A stretch of DNA of 64,000 nucleotides, from positions 394,181 to 458,180 of the forward strand of contig NZ_FTMA01000002.1 of NCBI RefSeq assembly GCF_900155985.1, read 5' to 3'. Both the position numbers and the translations under genes were made by a program. The DNA comes from Maribacter ulvicola (GTDB lineage: Bacteria > Bacteroidota > Bacteroidia > Flavobacteriales > Flavobacteriaceae). The first letter of the stretch is position 1, and every line of letters begins with the position of its first letter. A model generated the notes under the pieces. It was given only the letters and a program-made list of their open reading frames with translations, was not told where the DNA came from and searched no databases. Positions 15,094 through 24,684 of the stretch are shown here, one piece after another.

Positions 15094-16098
15094 CTAAATC
15101 GTATTCAATTTATCTTTTAACTTCAAAGGTGTCGTCTTTCTAATAATTGTTAAAACTTCTGCTAAAATAGATATCGCAATTTCTTGCGGAGTTTCTGCGC
15201 CTATATTCAATCCTGCAGGACCGTGAATGTTTTCAATAAAGTCTACATCAATATCCATATCATGTTCTAGTAATTCAGATAATAATTTCTCCCTTCTTTT
15301 TATAGGTCCTAAAATACCTAAGTATGCCGGGTTACTATTTTTCAACCTCATTAAATACTTTAAGTCCTTTACATAACTATGTGTCATTAAGAGAAGGGCA
15401 GTATAATTGTCTATGGCTTTCACAGGAAAATCTTCTGGCTCAAAATTCAATAATGCATCTATACCCGGAAAATCTGTAATGCTCTTATTTTCCTGTGGGG
15501 TTACGGCAACGTTTACTTCCCACCCCATACTCAATCCAAAATGAGCCAATTGAACGGCATCATGCTCACCTCCTATTAATAAAAGCCGTTGGCAAGGTTG
15601 CATGGTCTGCGTGAAAAGCAACCCTGTAGACTGTTCTTTGGTGTGGGTATTGAAAGTGTAAGAAGTTGAGTTTAGGTTTATAAACGTACCAAATTCCTTA
15701 AACACCCCATATTCCTTTTTATATGTTGTGCTGAGATCAAAAGATTGACGATGCTCAATGACAAAATTAAAATCATTTATAAGTGCTTCATCTGGTGAAA
15801 AGTACTCTAATAATATATAAAGAACACCTTCACAACCTAGTCTAAATCTACCATCATAAGTCATTAATTTAGACATTTCATTCTTAAATACAGATTGTGC
15901 CTGAAATAAAACTTCTTTCTCTACACAACCACCACTGACCGCACCGATCATTACGTCATCTTCACGAATAAGCATACGAACACCAGGTTTGCGATATGAA
16001 GATCCGTCTAAATCGACCACGGTTGCCAGAACGCATTTTATATTTGCCAGCTGAGCAACACTATACTCTTTAATAATCTTCTTGAATTCGTGCGTCAT
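15094..16098 (-). CDS. XdhC/CoxI-family molybdo-hydroxylase maturation protein
   Basis: A 334-residue XdhC-like protein. The N-terminal XdhC/CoxI half shows VLATVVDLDGSSYRKPGVRM and GAVSGGCVEKEVLFQ; the C-terminal Rossmann-like half begins LLLIGGEHDAVQLAHFGLSM and ends with GLNIGAETPQEIAISILAEV. In the family the protein binds molybdenum cofactor and hands it to xanthine dehydrogenase or related enzymes after sulfuration. It is the first gene of the three-gene run with the MocA-like protein and the secreted amidohydrolase. Confidence 0.92.
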   Translation of the reverse strand: MTHEFKKIIKEYSVAQLANIKCVLATVVDLDGSSYRKPGVRMLIREDDVMIGAVSGGCVEKEVLFQAQSVFKNEMSKLMTYDGRFRLGCEGVLYILLEYFSPDEALINDFNFVIEHRQSFDLSTTYKKEYGVFKEFGTFINLNSTSYTFNTHTKEQSTGLLFTQTMQPCQRLLLIGGEHDAVQLAHFGLSMGWEVNVAVTPQENKSITDFPGIDALLNFEPEDFPVKAIDNYTALLLMTHSYVKDLKYLMRLKNSNPAYLGILGPIKRREKLLSELLEHDMDIDVDFIENIHGPAGLNIGAETPQEIAISILAEVLTIIRKTTPLKLKDKLNTI

Positions 16099-16302
16099 TA
16101 ATAACCAGTTTTACGACTTCTAATGTAGTGAAATTAAGACTAATATTTATAAAGTTTATTAGACCTTAGCGCTAACAAACTAAGGTATTTTGACAATTTT
16201 AGATACTTGGTACAATTCTATTTAACAATCTTTAACATTAATTTTTTTATTCGCCATAATTTAAATAAACTTTGACCGTTCTGCTAGTTGAACCTATAAT
16301 TA

Positions 16303-17400
16303 ATGAATATGAAAAAAATTTGGAAGTCTTTTAGAGTGTTATTTATTTTAGCACTACTTGTTTCTTGTGGTAATGCTGATGACGATGTTAATTTGGACCT
16401 AAATACAGGTGACGGACTAGGAAAAGGTACGGTGGTTGATGATTGTTTAGGACTGGAAGAAGGAGAACTTGTTTTATCTATACAGGATCAATATACAACC
16501 TTGCCCGGTAAAGTATCTGTATTTTTTAGAGTGTCTGATACTAGCGGAAATCCTGTACCAGGTTTAACAGCAAATCAGTTTACCATTTATGAACAAGGTA
16601 GAAACGATGATTGTTTTAATACCATATCTACATCAGAATCTTCTGCACGTATATCACCGAACTCGCAGATTTTTTCTAACAATACCTTATTGGTGTTAGA
16701 TTTAAGTAATAGTGTACTAAGCAGTAGCCTTGAGGAATTGAAATTGGCATCTACTAGTTTTATTGATGCTGTTATGCCATCAACTTCATCTGAAGCTGTA
16801 AAAATGGCTATTTATTGGTTTGATGGTGAGGATGAATTACATTTATTAAATGATTTAACCTCTTCAAGAGTTGAATTAAAAGATGCGGTAGAAGGTATAA
16901 CCGATGATATCAGCAATGATCCTTCTACAGATTTATATGGTGCCGTAATAAAGTCAACAGATATTGCGTCTGATTTAGTGAAGGTATCTACTGCAGACGG
17001 TAAAATTGGTGCAGCATCCATAGTACTATTTACTGATGGTACAGATCAGGCCTCTCGTTTTAGAGAAGAAGATGCACTAAAAAAGGTAGATGAGGCAAAT
17101 GCTAACATATCATTTTTTAGTATTGGTCTAGGAGCAGAAATAGACACAGAAGTTTTAACTGCAATAGGTAAAACAGCTAGTGTATTTGCTACCAACAAGG
17201 ATGAGTTGGAAAGAACCTTTAGAGACATCTCGGAAAAAGTATCGGAAAGAGCAAATAGCTTTTACTTATTTGAATACTGTAGTCCTAAAAGAGATGGTAG
17301 CGGTGAAAATAATTTAGCTATTGAAATTAATACAGGTTCTAGACATGGAGCAGTACAAACCAAGTTTAGTGCCAACGGATTTACTGGTGGTTGCCAATAA
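16303..17400 (+). CDS. VWA-domain lipoprotein
   Basis: A 365-residue surface or periplasmic lipoprotein with a lipobox Cys around residue 22 (LALLVSCGN). After an acidic linker and a beta-sandwich stretch there is a von Willebrand A domain, about residues 130-320. The metal-ion adhesion site is complete: DLSNS, Thr in SNDPSTDLYG, and Asp in LFTDGTDQ. VWA domains mediate protein contacts through a bound Mg ion. A start at the second ATG (16309) is equally likely. Single gene with its own terminator; the partner is unknown. Confidence 0.9.
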   Translation: MNMKKIWKSFRVLFILALLVSCGNADDDVNLDLNTGDGLGKGTVVDDCLGLEEGELVLSIQDQYTTLPGKVSVFFRVSDTSGNPVPGLTANQFTIYEQGRNDDCFNTISTSESSARISPNSQIFSNNTLLVLDLSNSVLSSSLEELKLASTSFIDAVMPSTSSEAVKMAIYWFDGEDELHLLNDLTSSRVELKDAVEGITDDISNDPSTDLYGAVIKSTDIASDLVKVSTADGKIGAASIVLFTDGTDQASRFREEDALKKVDEANANISFFSIGLGAEIDTEVLTAIGKTASVFATNKDELERTFRDISEKVSERANSFYLFEYCSPKRDGSGENNLAIEINTGSRHGAVQTKFSANGFTGGCQ

Positions 17401-17418
17401 GTAATTCATCAACAAATT

Positions 17419-17450
17419 AAAAAAGAAGCATGAAAATGCTTCTTTTTTTT
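17419..17450 (+). terminator. Terminator of the VWA lipoprotein gene
   Basis: A 12-bp stem AAAAAAGAAGCA / TGCTTCTTTTTT with a TGAAAA loop and a T run lies 18 nt after the stop codon. Confidence 0.9.
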
Positions 17451-17605
17451 TACCTAAAAATGCTGTAAACAACCTATTGATAATCATTTTGTTGTGCTAT
17501 ATATTGGCTGAATCAGGGAAATTGCTCAAACTATTTGAACATCCGTTTCTCGTTTTGTCCCGTATATAAAACCGATTAGAATATTATAAATTTAAAGAGA
17601 ACAAA

Positions 17606-18436
17606 ATGAAAAGATTATCCTTAGTTACTATAGTATCGGTAGCCCTTTTGACTTCATGTGTATCTAAAAAGAAATACGTTGCATTAGAAGGAAACCTATC
17701 TCAAACGCAGAGTACCTTACAAAAGACTCAAATTGAAAAAGAAGAGCTACAAGCTCAAATGGCTAAAATTGAAGCTCGTGTGGAGGAGTACAATTCTAAG
17801 ATCAACTCCTTAAAAGAATTGAACGATAGCCAGCTAAATAGCGTTGACGATGTTACCGTTATGAGTAACAATACCAAAGCTAAGATGAGAAATACATTGA
17901 AAAATGTTGATCCGGCTAAATTAGCCGGTGCAAAAACCTTACAAGATTCAATGAACTTAGCGGTTTCTTATAAATTGAAGCAATCAATTTCTGACGAAAG
18001 TGAAGACATTGATGTAAGCATTGATAAAACTGTAGTGATGATCAATATCTCTGATGAGTTATTATTTAACACGGCTAGCTACAGGGTAAGCAGCAAGGCA
18101 GATAAAATTTTAAAAAAACTGGCTGATGTTATCAAATCGGAGCCAAGTATGGAAGTTATGGTTGAAGGCCATACAGATTCTAGAACAATTAACACGCCAA
18201 CAGTTACCGATAATTGGGACCTTAGCGTAAAACGTGCTACTTCAATAGTACGTAAGCTACAAAAAGAATATGATGTTGATCCTTCTCAATTAATTGCTTC
18301 AGGAAGAAGTAGCTACTTACCTTTAGTAGAAAATGATACTAAAGATCATATGGCAATGAACAGAAGAACAAAAATTATCATCTTACCTAATCTAGATAAG
18401 TTCTTTGCACTTTTAGATGCAGAAGATACTATGTAA
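17606..18436 (+). CDS. OmpA-family lipoprotein
   Basis: A 276-residue outer-membrane lipoprotein. The lipobox is LLTSC with Cys18. A coiled coil covers about residues 28-75, and the C-terminal OmpA peptidoglycan-binding domain about 145-265 (ELLFNTASYRVSSKADKIL, VEGHTDSRTIN, MNRRTKIIILP). It likely tethers the outer membrane to peptidoglycan. It is followed by a strong terminator and is probably monocistronic. Confidence 0.94.
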   Translation: MKRLSLVTIVSVALLTSCVSKKKYVALEGNLSQTQSTLQKTQIEKEELQAQMAKIEARVEEYNSKINSLKELNDSQLNSVDDVTVMSNNTKAKMRNTLKNVDPAKLAGAKTLQDSMNLAVSYKLKQSISDESEDIDVSIDKTVVMINISDELLFNTASYRVSSKADKILKKLADVIKSEPSMEVMVEGHTDSRTINTPTVTDNWDLSVKRATSIVRKLQKEYDVDPSQLIASGRSSYLPLVENDTKDHMAMNRRTKIIILPNLDKFFALLDAEDTM

Positions 18437-18460
18437 GGATTACAACAGTTCTATATACAT

Positions 18461-18488
18461 AAAAAGGGAAGCAATTGCTTCCCTTTTT
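18461..18488. terminator. Bidirectional terminator
   Basis: A fully palindromic 28-nt hairpin made of AAAAAGGGAAGCAA and its exact complement lies between the convergent OmpA and M14 peptidase genes. Confidence 0.92.
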
Positions 18489-18510
18489 TTATGCTTTAGA
18501 TTTAAACCTA

Positions 18511-19974
18511 CTACCTGAAAATCATTGCATTTGGAACTTGAATGTCAGATTTTTCTAAATCTACCAAAAACCCGTTAATGACTGCATATGCTATAACTCC
18601 GTCTTTTTCTAAAAAGAATGTAGGGTTGATTCCTGGCATTAAATTCAACTCGGGAATTGTAAATTTTGTTCCAATCAAGTGTACAGGAAAAGGGGAATTA
18701 ATATTTTTTGCAGGAAATGATGATAAACGCAAATAACCATAACTTTGCTTTAATATATCATTAAAGTTCAATGCCTCAACCTCACTGAAATTATGTAATG
18801 TCGTTGGATATACTTTTGCCTTCTTTATGGTATAACCGGTGGCATCTAAAGTTTCATACCCATAATAGGTAGAAAGATCTCCCTGATCTAAAATCCTACT
18901 ACTGTACCAAAAAGAATTGTGGTCTGGATAATCTACTTCAATCTGGTTGATACCCAAATCAATAGTATACGTACTACCCATAAGTTCATAGTTTGCACCT
19001 ACAATCTTTAGATCAAACAGTTTTCTATCGTTCTCCGGAATTTTCTCGTATTCTTCAATACCGATCGATTCATAAGATTTTTGAGCGATGGTATATATGG
19101 CGGATAAAATAGAAGTATAATTTAGTTTTCTGATTTCTTGCTTTTCAATATCCTCAGGAAATCCGCCCGATTCAATTAAAATGGTACTAGTTCCCCATTT
19201 CTGAATATTATCACCAAAAGCTCTTGGCTCAAAATCATCATTATATCTACCAACTTGACCTGGGGCATATTTTTGTAGAATATCATTCATGAACACAATG
19301 ATTTTCATGGCATTACCACGAGTTTCATTGATGTCTTTCTCATAATTATACGCAGGAGCCAAGTATGAAATAGTGGCTGGTTTGTCGGTACGCTCCGCAT
19401 TGTAATAAGTGCTTTGATCGTGAAGATTGAATCCGAAATCGGCATCTAGACTATCCCTAACTCTTTTCAACGTTTGAGATTCTGGAGACTGTAAGCGCAA
19501 GGCATCTCTATTAATATCTATTCCCAATAAATTTCTACGTTGGTAAAGCTCCGCTCCATCAGGATTTAGCATGGGCAAAAAATGAACTGTAAGATTGGCA
19601 AGAATAGCTTCTTTTTCTTTTTTGAAATCTGTGCTATCGAAGAAATTAAGGATATCAAAAATTGCCTGCGTTGCCGTTGGTTCATCGCCATGCATTTGAG
19701 ACCAAAGAAAAACATTGGTTTCGCCAGTACCAATACTGATCAAGCTTAAATCTTTACCGCCAATAGATTTACCAACGGTATTTACTTTAAATTTATCATT
19801 AGCAGAAAGTGTATTTATAAGTGGTTGTATATCTTCTCTTTTAATACGTCGTTTACCAATAGTACTTTCTTTGTAGTTCTCGTAAGTGTCGTATAATTGA
19901 GTTGTAATATTATCTGATTGCCCTATAGCAGAAAATGCGCATAAGCTAAGTATAGAGAGTAGTATTCTTTTCAT
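18511..19974 (-). CDS. Secreted M14-family zinc carboxypeptidase
   Basis: A 487-residue protein when started at ATG 19974, which gives a clean signal peptide (MKRILLSILSLCAFSAIGQS). The peptidase domain has zinc ligands His95 and Glu98 in MHGDEPT, a downstream His in FNLHDQS, and the catalytic Glu in ESGGFPED. A beta-rich C-terminal region follows. M14 enzymes trim C-terminal residues from peptides or muropeptides. It is the last gene of a four-gene run with an amidase, a 3D-domain protein and an FG-GAP protein, so a cell-wall peptide substrate is plausible. An upstream in-frame ATG (20013) would overlap the amidase gene and destroy the signal peptide. Confidence 0.9.
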   Translation of the reverse strand: MKRILLSILSLCAFSAIGQSDNITTQLYDTYENYKESTIGKRRIKREDIQPLINTLSANDKFKVNTVGKSIGGKDLSLISIGTGETNVFLWSQMHGDEPTATQAIFDILNFFDSTDFKKEKEAILANLTVHFLPMLNPDGAELYQRRNLLGIDINRDALRLQSPESQTLKRVRDSLDADFGFNLHDQSTYYNAERTDKPATISYLAPAYNYEKDINETRGNAMKIIVFMNDILQKYAPGQVGRYNDDFEPRAFGDNIQKWGTSTILIESGGFPEDIEKQEIRKLNYTSILSAIYTIAQKSYESIGIEEYEKIPENDRKLFDLKIVGANYELMGSTYTIDLGINQIEVDYPDHNSFWYSSRILDQGDLSTYYGYETLDATGYTIKKAKVYPTTLHNFSEVEALNFNDILKQSYGYLRLSSFPAKNINSPFPVHLIGTKFTIPELNLMPGINPTFFLEKDGVIAYAVINGFLVDLEKSDIQVPNAMIFR

Positions 19975-19990
19975 TATTTTAATTTTATTT

Positions 19991-20653
19991 CTATTGTTTT
20001 TTTGGTAACTCATTAAATTCTAAATTCTTCACGGCCTTTCTAACGTTAGCCATAAACTCAGTTCCTGGATCTGTTTTAACAGTTCTATAGCCTTCATCAA
20101 TTTCTAGCCAAAGTGGATGATTTTCAAAAAGGGTGTATTCATAATGGCCTATTAAGTAGTCAATATCATATTTCTCCTTTAAATACTTCACCAACCATAT
20201 ATTAGATTTTAATTGCGCTTTTGTTAAGGGTAACTCTTTGGTACCACCAACGTTCTCCACACCGATAGCACAATGGTTAAGACCAATAACATGGCGTGCC
20301 ATGGTAGTTTCTGGCAATAACCGATAAATAGTACCGTCTCTATCTACCATAAATTGAGAAGACACATTTAAGCCACTTACATTTTTAATATCCGGTCTCC
20401 AGTTTGGTAAAGTAACCGGGTCAAAAGTTTTGAAAGACTTTTCAAATGTAGGTATGACCGTCCAATGCAGTACAATCATTTTAGGTTCAATTTTAGGAGA
20501 ATCTTGCACAAGTCCGTATCTATTTTGAAGATATTCAAGAGTCAATATTTTACGTTCCTCATTAAATGTAATAGGATGCTCCACAATGGTTTTTGTAGAA
20601 GAACAAGCAGATAAAATACAGACTAATACCAGATAAAATATAGGTTGTTTCAT
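19991..20653 (-). CDS. N-acetylmuramoyl-L-alanine amidase lipoprotein (Amidase_2)
   Basis: A 220-residue lipoprotein (lipobox ILSAC, Cys17) with an Amidase_2 domain. Zinc-ligand histidines are apparent in MIVLHWTV and in the later GHYEY segment, and NHCAIGVENVGG matches the family core. It should cleave the bond between muramic acid and the stem peptide in the periplasm. Its start codon overlaps the stop of the 3D-domain gene by 1 nt, and the M14 peptidase follows; together they look like a peptidoglycan-processing set. Confidence 0.9.
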   Translation of the reverse strand: MKQPIFYLVLVCILSACSSTKTIVEHPITFNEERKILTLEYLQNRYGLVQDSPKIEPKMIVLHWTVIPTFEKSFKTFDPVTLPNWRPDIKNVSGLNVSSQFMVDRDGTIYRLLPETTMARHVIGLNHCAIGVENVGGTKELPLTKAQLKSNIWLVKYLKEKYDIDYLIGHYEYTLFENHPLWLEIDEGYRTVKTDPGTEFMANVRKAVKNLEFNELPKKQ

Positions 20654-21075
20654 TATTTAATACGTTCAATGCTATCTTTTTCAACGGCATAGGTTATGGT
20701 TATTTTCTTTCTTCCCCATTCTTTTGCTAGCTTGATATTTTCACCCATGTAAATATCAATACGGTTACGCCAACGAGAATGCATTTTATCTTTTACTAAA
20801 TAAACACCCTCAAAGGTATCTATCTTCACCATGGTGTTATAGCTTAATCCTTTCTTTAATAAATCTCTAGAAACGGCGATCCATTTTTGACCAGGTTTTA
20901 TAGAATCTCCCCAAGCTGTAATTGCCGGGTGCTCATAAGACGTTTGGTACGGAAGAGAATTATAGGCAGTTGCCGTAACTTCTAAAGGAACCCAATTATA
21001 CTTGTCATTCACAGGTTTTTCTGAACAGCTAAAAGCTATGGACAAGAAAACTACAATGAACAATTGTTTTATCAT
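20653..21075 (-). CDS. 3D-domain lipoprotein (RlpA/MltA-like barrel)
   Basis: A 140-residue lipoprotein (IAFSC, Cys17) carrying a 3D domain: VTATAYNSLPYQTS at the start, and three aspartates spread through the core (Asp in KIDTFEG, VKDKMHSRW and RIDIYMG). This double-psi barrel is found in lytic transglycosylases and resuscitation factors that cut glycan strands. It lies 5 nt after the FG-GAP gene and overlaps the amidase gene, so it is part of one operon. Enzyme activity of the isolated domain is uncertain. Confidence 0.82.
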   Translation of the reverse strand: MIKQLFIVVFLSIAFSCSEKPVNDKYNWVPLEVTATAYNSLPYQTSYEHPAITAWGDSIKPGQKWIAVSRDLLKKGLSYNTMVKIDTFEGVYLVKDKMHSRWRNRIDIYMGENIKLAKEWGRKKITITYAVEKDSIERIK

Positions 21076-21080
21076 ACCTA

Positions 21081-22592
21081 CTAATGTAGCTTATTTTCTA
21101 AAATTAATAGGTCGGTATAACTTTCCTTCCAGGCTTCTTCTAAATATTCTGGCACGGGAGTAAAAGAATAATTTAAAGCGCTTAGTACCAAATCATCATC
21201 GCCATCATGATCAATATCGGCAGCATCCATCAAAAACCACCTACCCATATTGGTGTCTGCAAAGTGTTCAGAAGTAAAAGAATATGTAGCGCTTTCCTCA
21301 TTTTTTAGATACACCAAATTATAATCCGGATGCTTTTCATAGTCAGGAAAAGTTGCCAGTAAGGCAAAGTCTACATCGCCATCTTTATCAAAATCATTGG
21401 CAATAACCCTTGTGGCACCATTTAAAGGATAGAAGTAGGTTTCCTTAAAATTATTAGTGCCATCATTTAAGTGAATACGCATGCCGTGGTAAGGTTTATG
21501 AATAATAGATTTATCGGCATTATCACCATTTACGGTAACAATATCATCAAATCCGTCCCCATTATAATCCACCAGTTCAAACCAACTAGAACCATACACA
21601 GGATTAAAACGCAATACTTTTTCTATATCAAAGTTTAAATTTTCTTTCTGATACAAAAAATAGATTGCTTCATCACCTTGTGCAGCCATAACCACCAGAT
21701 CATCTTTTCCGTCGTTATTCACATCCTTGGAGATAACCCGTATAGTCCCTGGTACATTTAATAGCGTTTTGTTATTATAAAATCCGTATGCATCCTTTTC
21801 TAGTAGTGTCAACTTACCTTTAAGGTTCCCAAATTCACTTATAATTATTTCTTCATTACCGTTATTATTTAAATCGGTATATAAGGTATGTACCGGTCTG
21901 TGTAGGGAATCTTGTAAAACGGCGGTAGCACTTCCATTTCTTATAACTGCTTTTCCCCTAGGTATTTCATTGGGATCCATAACTCCCATATTGGTCACAA
22001 AAATACGATCTCCTATAATTCTTGCATCGGTAATGGCAAAATTAAAATTACTCAATAATTCATTTTTTTGTGTATCTAAATTATAAGCGGAAAGTACGCC
22101 CCTCCTATCACCCGTTAATATCTTATGATGTAGTGTATCTATCTTTAAAAAAGTATATAAATTACCTTTTACACTATCTAGAGTTATCGGTTTTGTATTA
22201 AATTGAGAAAGCTCAGCATTTTCTATTTTAATCGGATTGTTTACTACACTATCAGGTGCCATACGAAGAATGTAGTCTACCAGTAAATTCCAATCTTCTT
22301 CTTTAATAATAGGTCTGCTAGGATAAATTCCGGTTTTTATAATAGCAATTTGCTCATCAAAAGAATGTTTGTAATAGGGATGGTGTTCCGGTGTTATGAT
22401 TCCTAAACGTGCTCCCATTTCTGGAAGTACATTATTTTTCCAAATATGTTTGGGCAAATCATTGATATTCGGCGCAATATGGCAACTGGCACAATAGGTT
22501 TTATAAAGTACCACTTCCTTCTTACGTTTCTCTGTGTTACACGATACAATTAAGCATAGCGAAATAAAATAGATGACAGATTTAAAATCCAT
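21081..22592 (-). CDS. FG-GAP/VCBS-repeat lipoprotein with a c-type heme motif
   Basis: A 503-residue lipoprotein (lipobox LIVSC, Cys18). Immediately behind the anchor is a heme-binding CASCH motif (34-38) with a short cytochrome-c-like segment that includes a downstream Met (VLPEMGARLG). Most of the rest is a beta-propeller of FG-GAP/VCBS repeats, seen as repeated D-x-N/D-x-D-G/D-x-D calcium-type loops (DLNNNGNEEI, DVNNDGKDDL, DYNGDGFDDI, DFDKDGDVDF, DIDHDGDDDL). It is the first gene of the run with the 3D protein, amidase and M14 peptidase. Function is not known; heme attachment plus a propeller suggests a redox or binding role at the outer membrane. Confidence 0.85.
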   Translation of the reverse strand: MDFKSVIYFISLCLIVSCNTEKRKKEVVLYKTYCASCHIAPNINDLPKHIWKNNVLPEMGARLGIITPEHHPYYKHSFDEQIAIIKTGIYPSRPIIKEEDWNLLVDYILRMAPDSVVNNPIKIENAELSQFNTKPITLDSVKGNLYTFLKIDTLHHKILTGDRRGVLSAYNLDTQKNELLSNFNFAITDARIIGDRIFVTNMGVMDPNEIPRGKAVIRNGSATAVLQDSLHRPVHTLYTDLNNNGNEEIIISEFGNLKGKLTLLEKDAYGFYNNKTLLNVPGTIRVISKDVNNDGKDDLVVMAAQGDEAIYFLYQKENLNFDIEKVLRFNPVYGSSWFELVDYNGDGFDDIVTVNGDNADKSIIHKPYHGMRIHLNDGTNNFKETYFYPLNGATRVIANDFDKDGDVDFALLATFPDYEKHPDYNLVYLKNEESATYSFTSEHFADTNMGRWFLMDAADIDHDGDDDLVLSALNYSFTPVPEYLEEAWKESYTDLLILENKLH

Positions 22593-22699
22593 TAAAATTT
22601 GATAGTTTTATTAAATTTGGAATTGAAGAATGGAAGATACCTATACCTCTATAATCTAGCAAGATATAAATGCTTGCTTTTCTTTAAATTTGTAAGGCT

Positions 22700-23104
22700 A
22701 TGAAAAAAGAAAAGAAACCAGATAACGTAGTTTTTAACGAGGACACACAAGAGTATCACGGAAAACTATCCCCTTTTGCTACGGGAGTATCAGCTCCAAA
22801 AATTACGCCACCAGACGTTACTTCGTGGAAAAACACCCATATAGTAAGTGCCAATAATCAATTTAAGGCGCAATATGAAGCCCTACAGGCAACGTATAAA
22901 AAACTTATGGATAATTTTGAATATAACAACCTTGTCTATAGTGCTAAATTTAGCTTTGAACCCATTGTTGGTAAAGCATACCACCTTTACAAAGCCAAAG
23001 ATGAAAGTACATTTCTATCCTTGATCTTACCTCAAGAATGTAATTTTAACCATATAGGTAGCTTTAGGTTAACCGCTGATAAAACGTGGGAAAAACTGGA
23101 GTAA
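22700..23104 (+). CDS. DUF2452-family protein
   Basis: A 134-residue soluble protein without a signal peptide. I recognise the DUF2452 pattern from KPDNVVFNEDTQEYHGKLSPFAT at the start and FEYNNLVYSAKFSFEPIVGKAYHLY in the middle. The family is common in Flavobacteria and has no firm function. It is 36 nt upstream of the serine hydrolase on the same strand, so co-transcription is likely. Confidence 0.85.
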   Translation: MKKEKKPDNVVFNEDTQEYHGKLSPFATGVSAPKITPPDVTSWKNTHIVSANNQFKAQYEALQATYKKLMDNFEYNNLVYSAKFSFEPIVGKAYHLYKAKDESTFLSLILPQECNFNHIGSFRLTADKTWEKLE

Positions 23105-23140
23105 TACACCACCAACAATTAAGTAAAGAACACGATAATA

Positions 23141-24475
23141 ATGAAGAAAATAAAATTACTTCTTGGAATAATTTTAGTAAGTATCATTGCCGCGGCATAT
23201 TTTAATTATCCAAAACTAAATTTAATTTCTGGCTATGCCTCTAAAAACATGGCATCCAGTGTTTTTATTGCAAATAGGGATAAAGACGATATTACATTGA
23301 ATGACAATAACATGCCAATGATTAAATTGGCAGATTCTGAGTTGTCAAATGAGAAAAAATCTGCATCTGCCACGGTATACGGACTCATGCCAAGAACTGC
23401 CGTCTATAAAGAGGGACTTGGTGCTGTACTTACCAATAAAGAGTTTTCCAAGCATAATTTCCATATTGTCCCCAATAGATTTAAAGTAAAAGACACCCTG
23501 CCTTTCCCCTATGGTAACAACGGAACTATAGATACTGTTTTAGAAAATGTTGCTTATGATATATTAGAAGTGGCATTCGAAAATGCTTTTCTAGATCCTG
23601 AACAAAAAACAAGATCTCTTTTAGTAGTTCATAAAGACCAAATCATTGGTGAGCGCTACATTCAAGGATTTTCTAAGGATACCAAAATTCTAGGGTGGTC
23701 CATGACCAAAAGTATTTTAGCTACGCTTTATGGTATTTTGGAGTATAAAGATAAAATTGATTTGGAGTACAAACCATTTTCTAATGAGATACGAATGAAG
23801 AATCAGAAAATGAACATTACGCTAAACCATTTATTACGAATGCAAAGCGGATTGGAATGGGAAGAGAACTATTTTAAAATCTCTGATGTTACCCGTATGT
23901 TATTCTTAGATTCTGATATGACCTTGGCACAGCGAAATAAGAAAATTGTAGCCCCACCTACAGAAATTTGGAACTATTCTTCTGGTACCACCAACTTACT
24001 TTCAGGAATTCTACGAGAGCAATTTAATTCGCATCAAACTTATTTAGACTTCCCCTATAAAGAATTGATCGATAAAATAGGGATGAACTCTATGCTTTTA
24101 GAGACCGATTTAACAGGAAACTATATATTATCTTCTTACGGATGGGCAACCACTAGAGATTGGGCAAAATTTGGATTGCTATACTTGAATAAGGGAGATT
24201 GGAACGGTAATCGCATCTTTTCAGAATCTTGGTCAGACTATGTTTCTAAGCCAACCATTAATTCTAACGGAACCTACGGAGCACACTTTTGGTTGAATGC
24301 CGAAGGAAAATATGAAGACATTCCTACAGATCTATATTCGGTTAACGGATTTCAAGGGCAACGCATCTTTATAATTCCATCAAAAGATTTGGTAGTCGTA
24401 AGAACCGGGTTAAAAGAACAAACGGATGAACAATTCAATACCCTATTAAAAGAAATCATAGCATCTATTCGATAA
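23141..24475 (+). CDS. Serine hydrolase, class C beta-lactamase fold
   Basis: A 444-residue exported or membrane-anchored protein with an N-terminal hydrophobic helix (residues 4-22). The beta-lactamase-family nucleophile motif is Ser187-Met-Thr-Lys190 (GWSMTKSIL), with Tyr279 in WNYSSGTTN as the second catalytic element and a late HFW-like motif (GAHFWLN). Family members include esterases, DD-peptidases and D-amino-acid hydrolases rather than true beta-lactamases. It follows the DUF2452 gene and is closed by a hairpin terminator. The substrate is unknown. Confidence 0.9.
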   Translation: MKKIKLLLGIILVSIIAAAYFNYPKLNLISGYASKNMASSVFIANRDKDDITLNDNNMPMIKLADSELSNEKKSASATVYGLMPRTAVYKEGLGAVLTNKEFSKHNFHIVPNRFKVKDTLPFPYGNNGTIDTVLENVAYDILEVAFENAFLDPEQKTRSLLVVHKDQIIGERYIQGFSKDTKILGWSMTKSILATLYGILEYKDKIDLEYKPFSNEIRMKNQKMNITLNHLLRMQSGLEWEENYFKISDVTRMLFLDSDMTLAQRNKKIVAPPTEIWNYSSGTTNLLSGILREQFNSHQTYLDFPYKELIDKIGMNSMLLETDLTGNYILSSYGWATTRDWAKFGLLYLNKGDWNGNRIFSESWSDYVSKPTINSNGTYGAHFWLNAEGKYEDIPTDLYSVNGFQGQRIFIIPSKDLVVVRTGLKEQTDEQFNTLLKEIIASIR

Positions 24476-24644
24476 AAGGGTCTAAATTTTAACCTTTTCT
24501 ACACAATACCACATATTTGATGCAGTTCACAACAGAATCCTCTTGTCTGGCAACAATAGTTTCAAAGAAGGTTAAATGATATATACATTTACAGTGTTAT
24601 TAAAAACGACATAAAGATTTTTCATTTTCATATAGTGTTCTCGT

Positions 24645-24680
24645 AAAAGAGTCTGATCTTCACAGATCGGACTCTTTTTA
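24645..24680 (+). terminator. Terminator-like hairpin downstream of the serine hydrolase
   Basis: AAAAGAGTCTGATCT / AGATCGGACTCTTTT, 15 bp with one G-T pair and a short loop, followed by T residues. It lies about 170 nt past the stop codon. Confidence 0.8.
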
Positions 24681-24684
24681 GTTA

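Noticed and set aside
23141..24475. Beta-lactamase resistance gene
   Set aside because: Only the broad serine-hydrolase motifs are present; family members with this layout are mostly esterases or peptidases.
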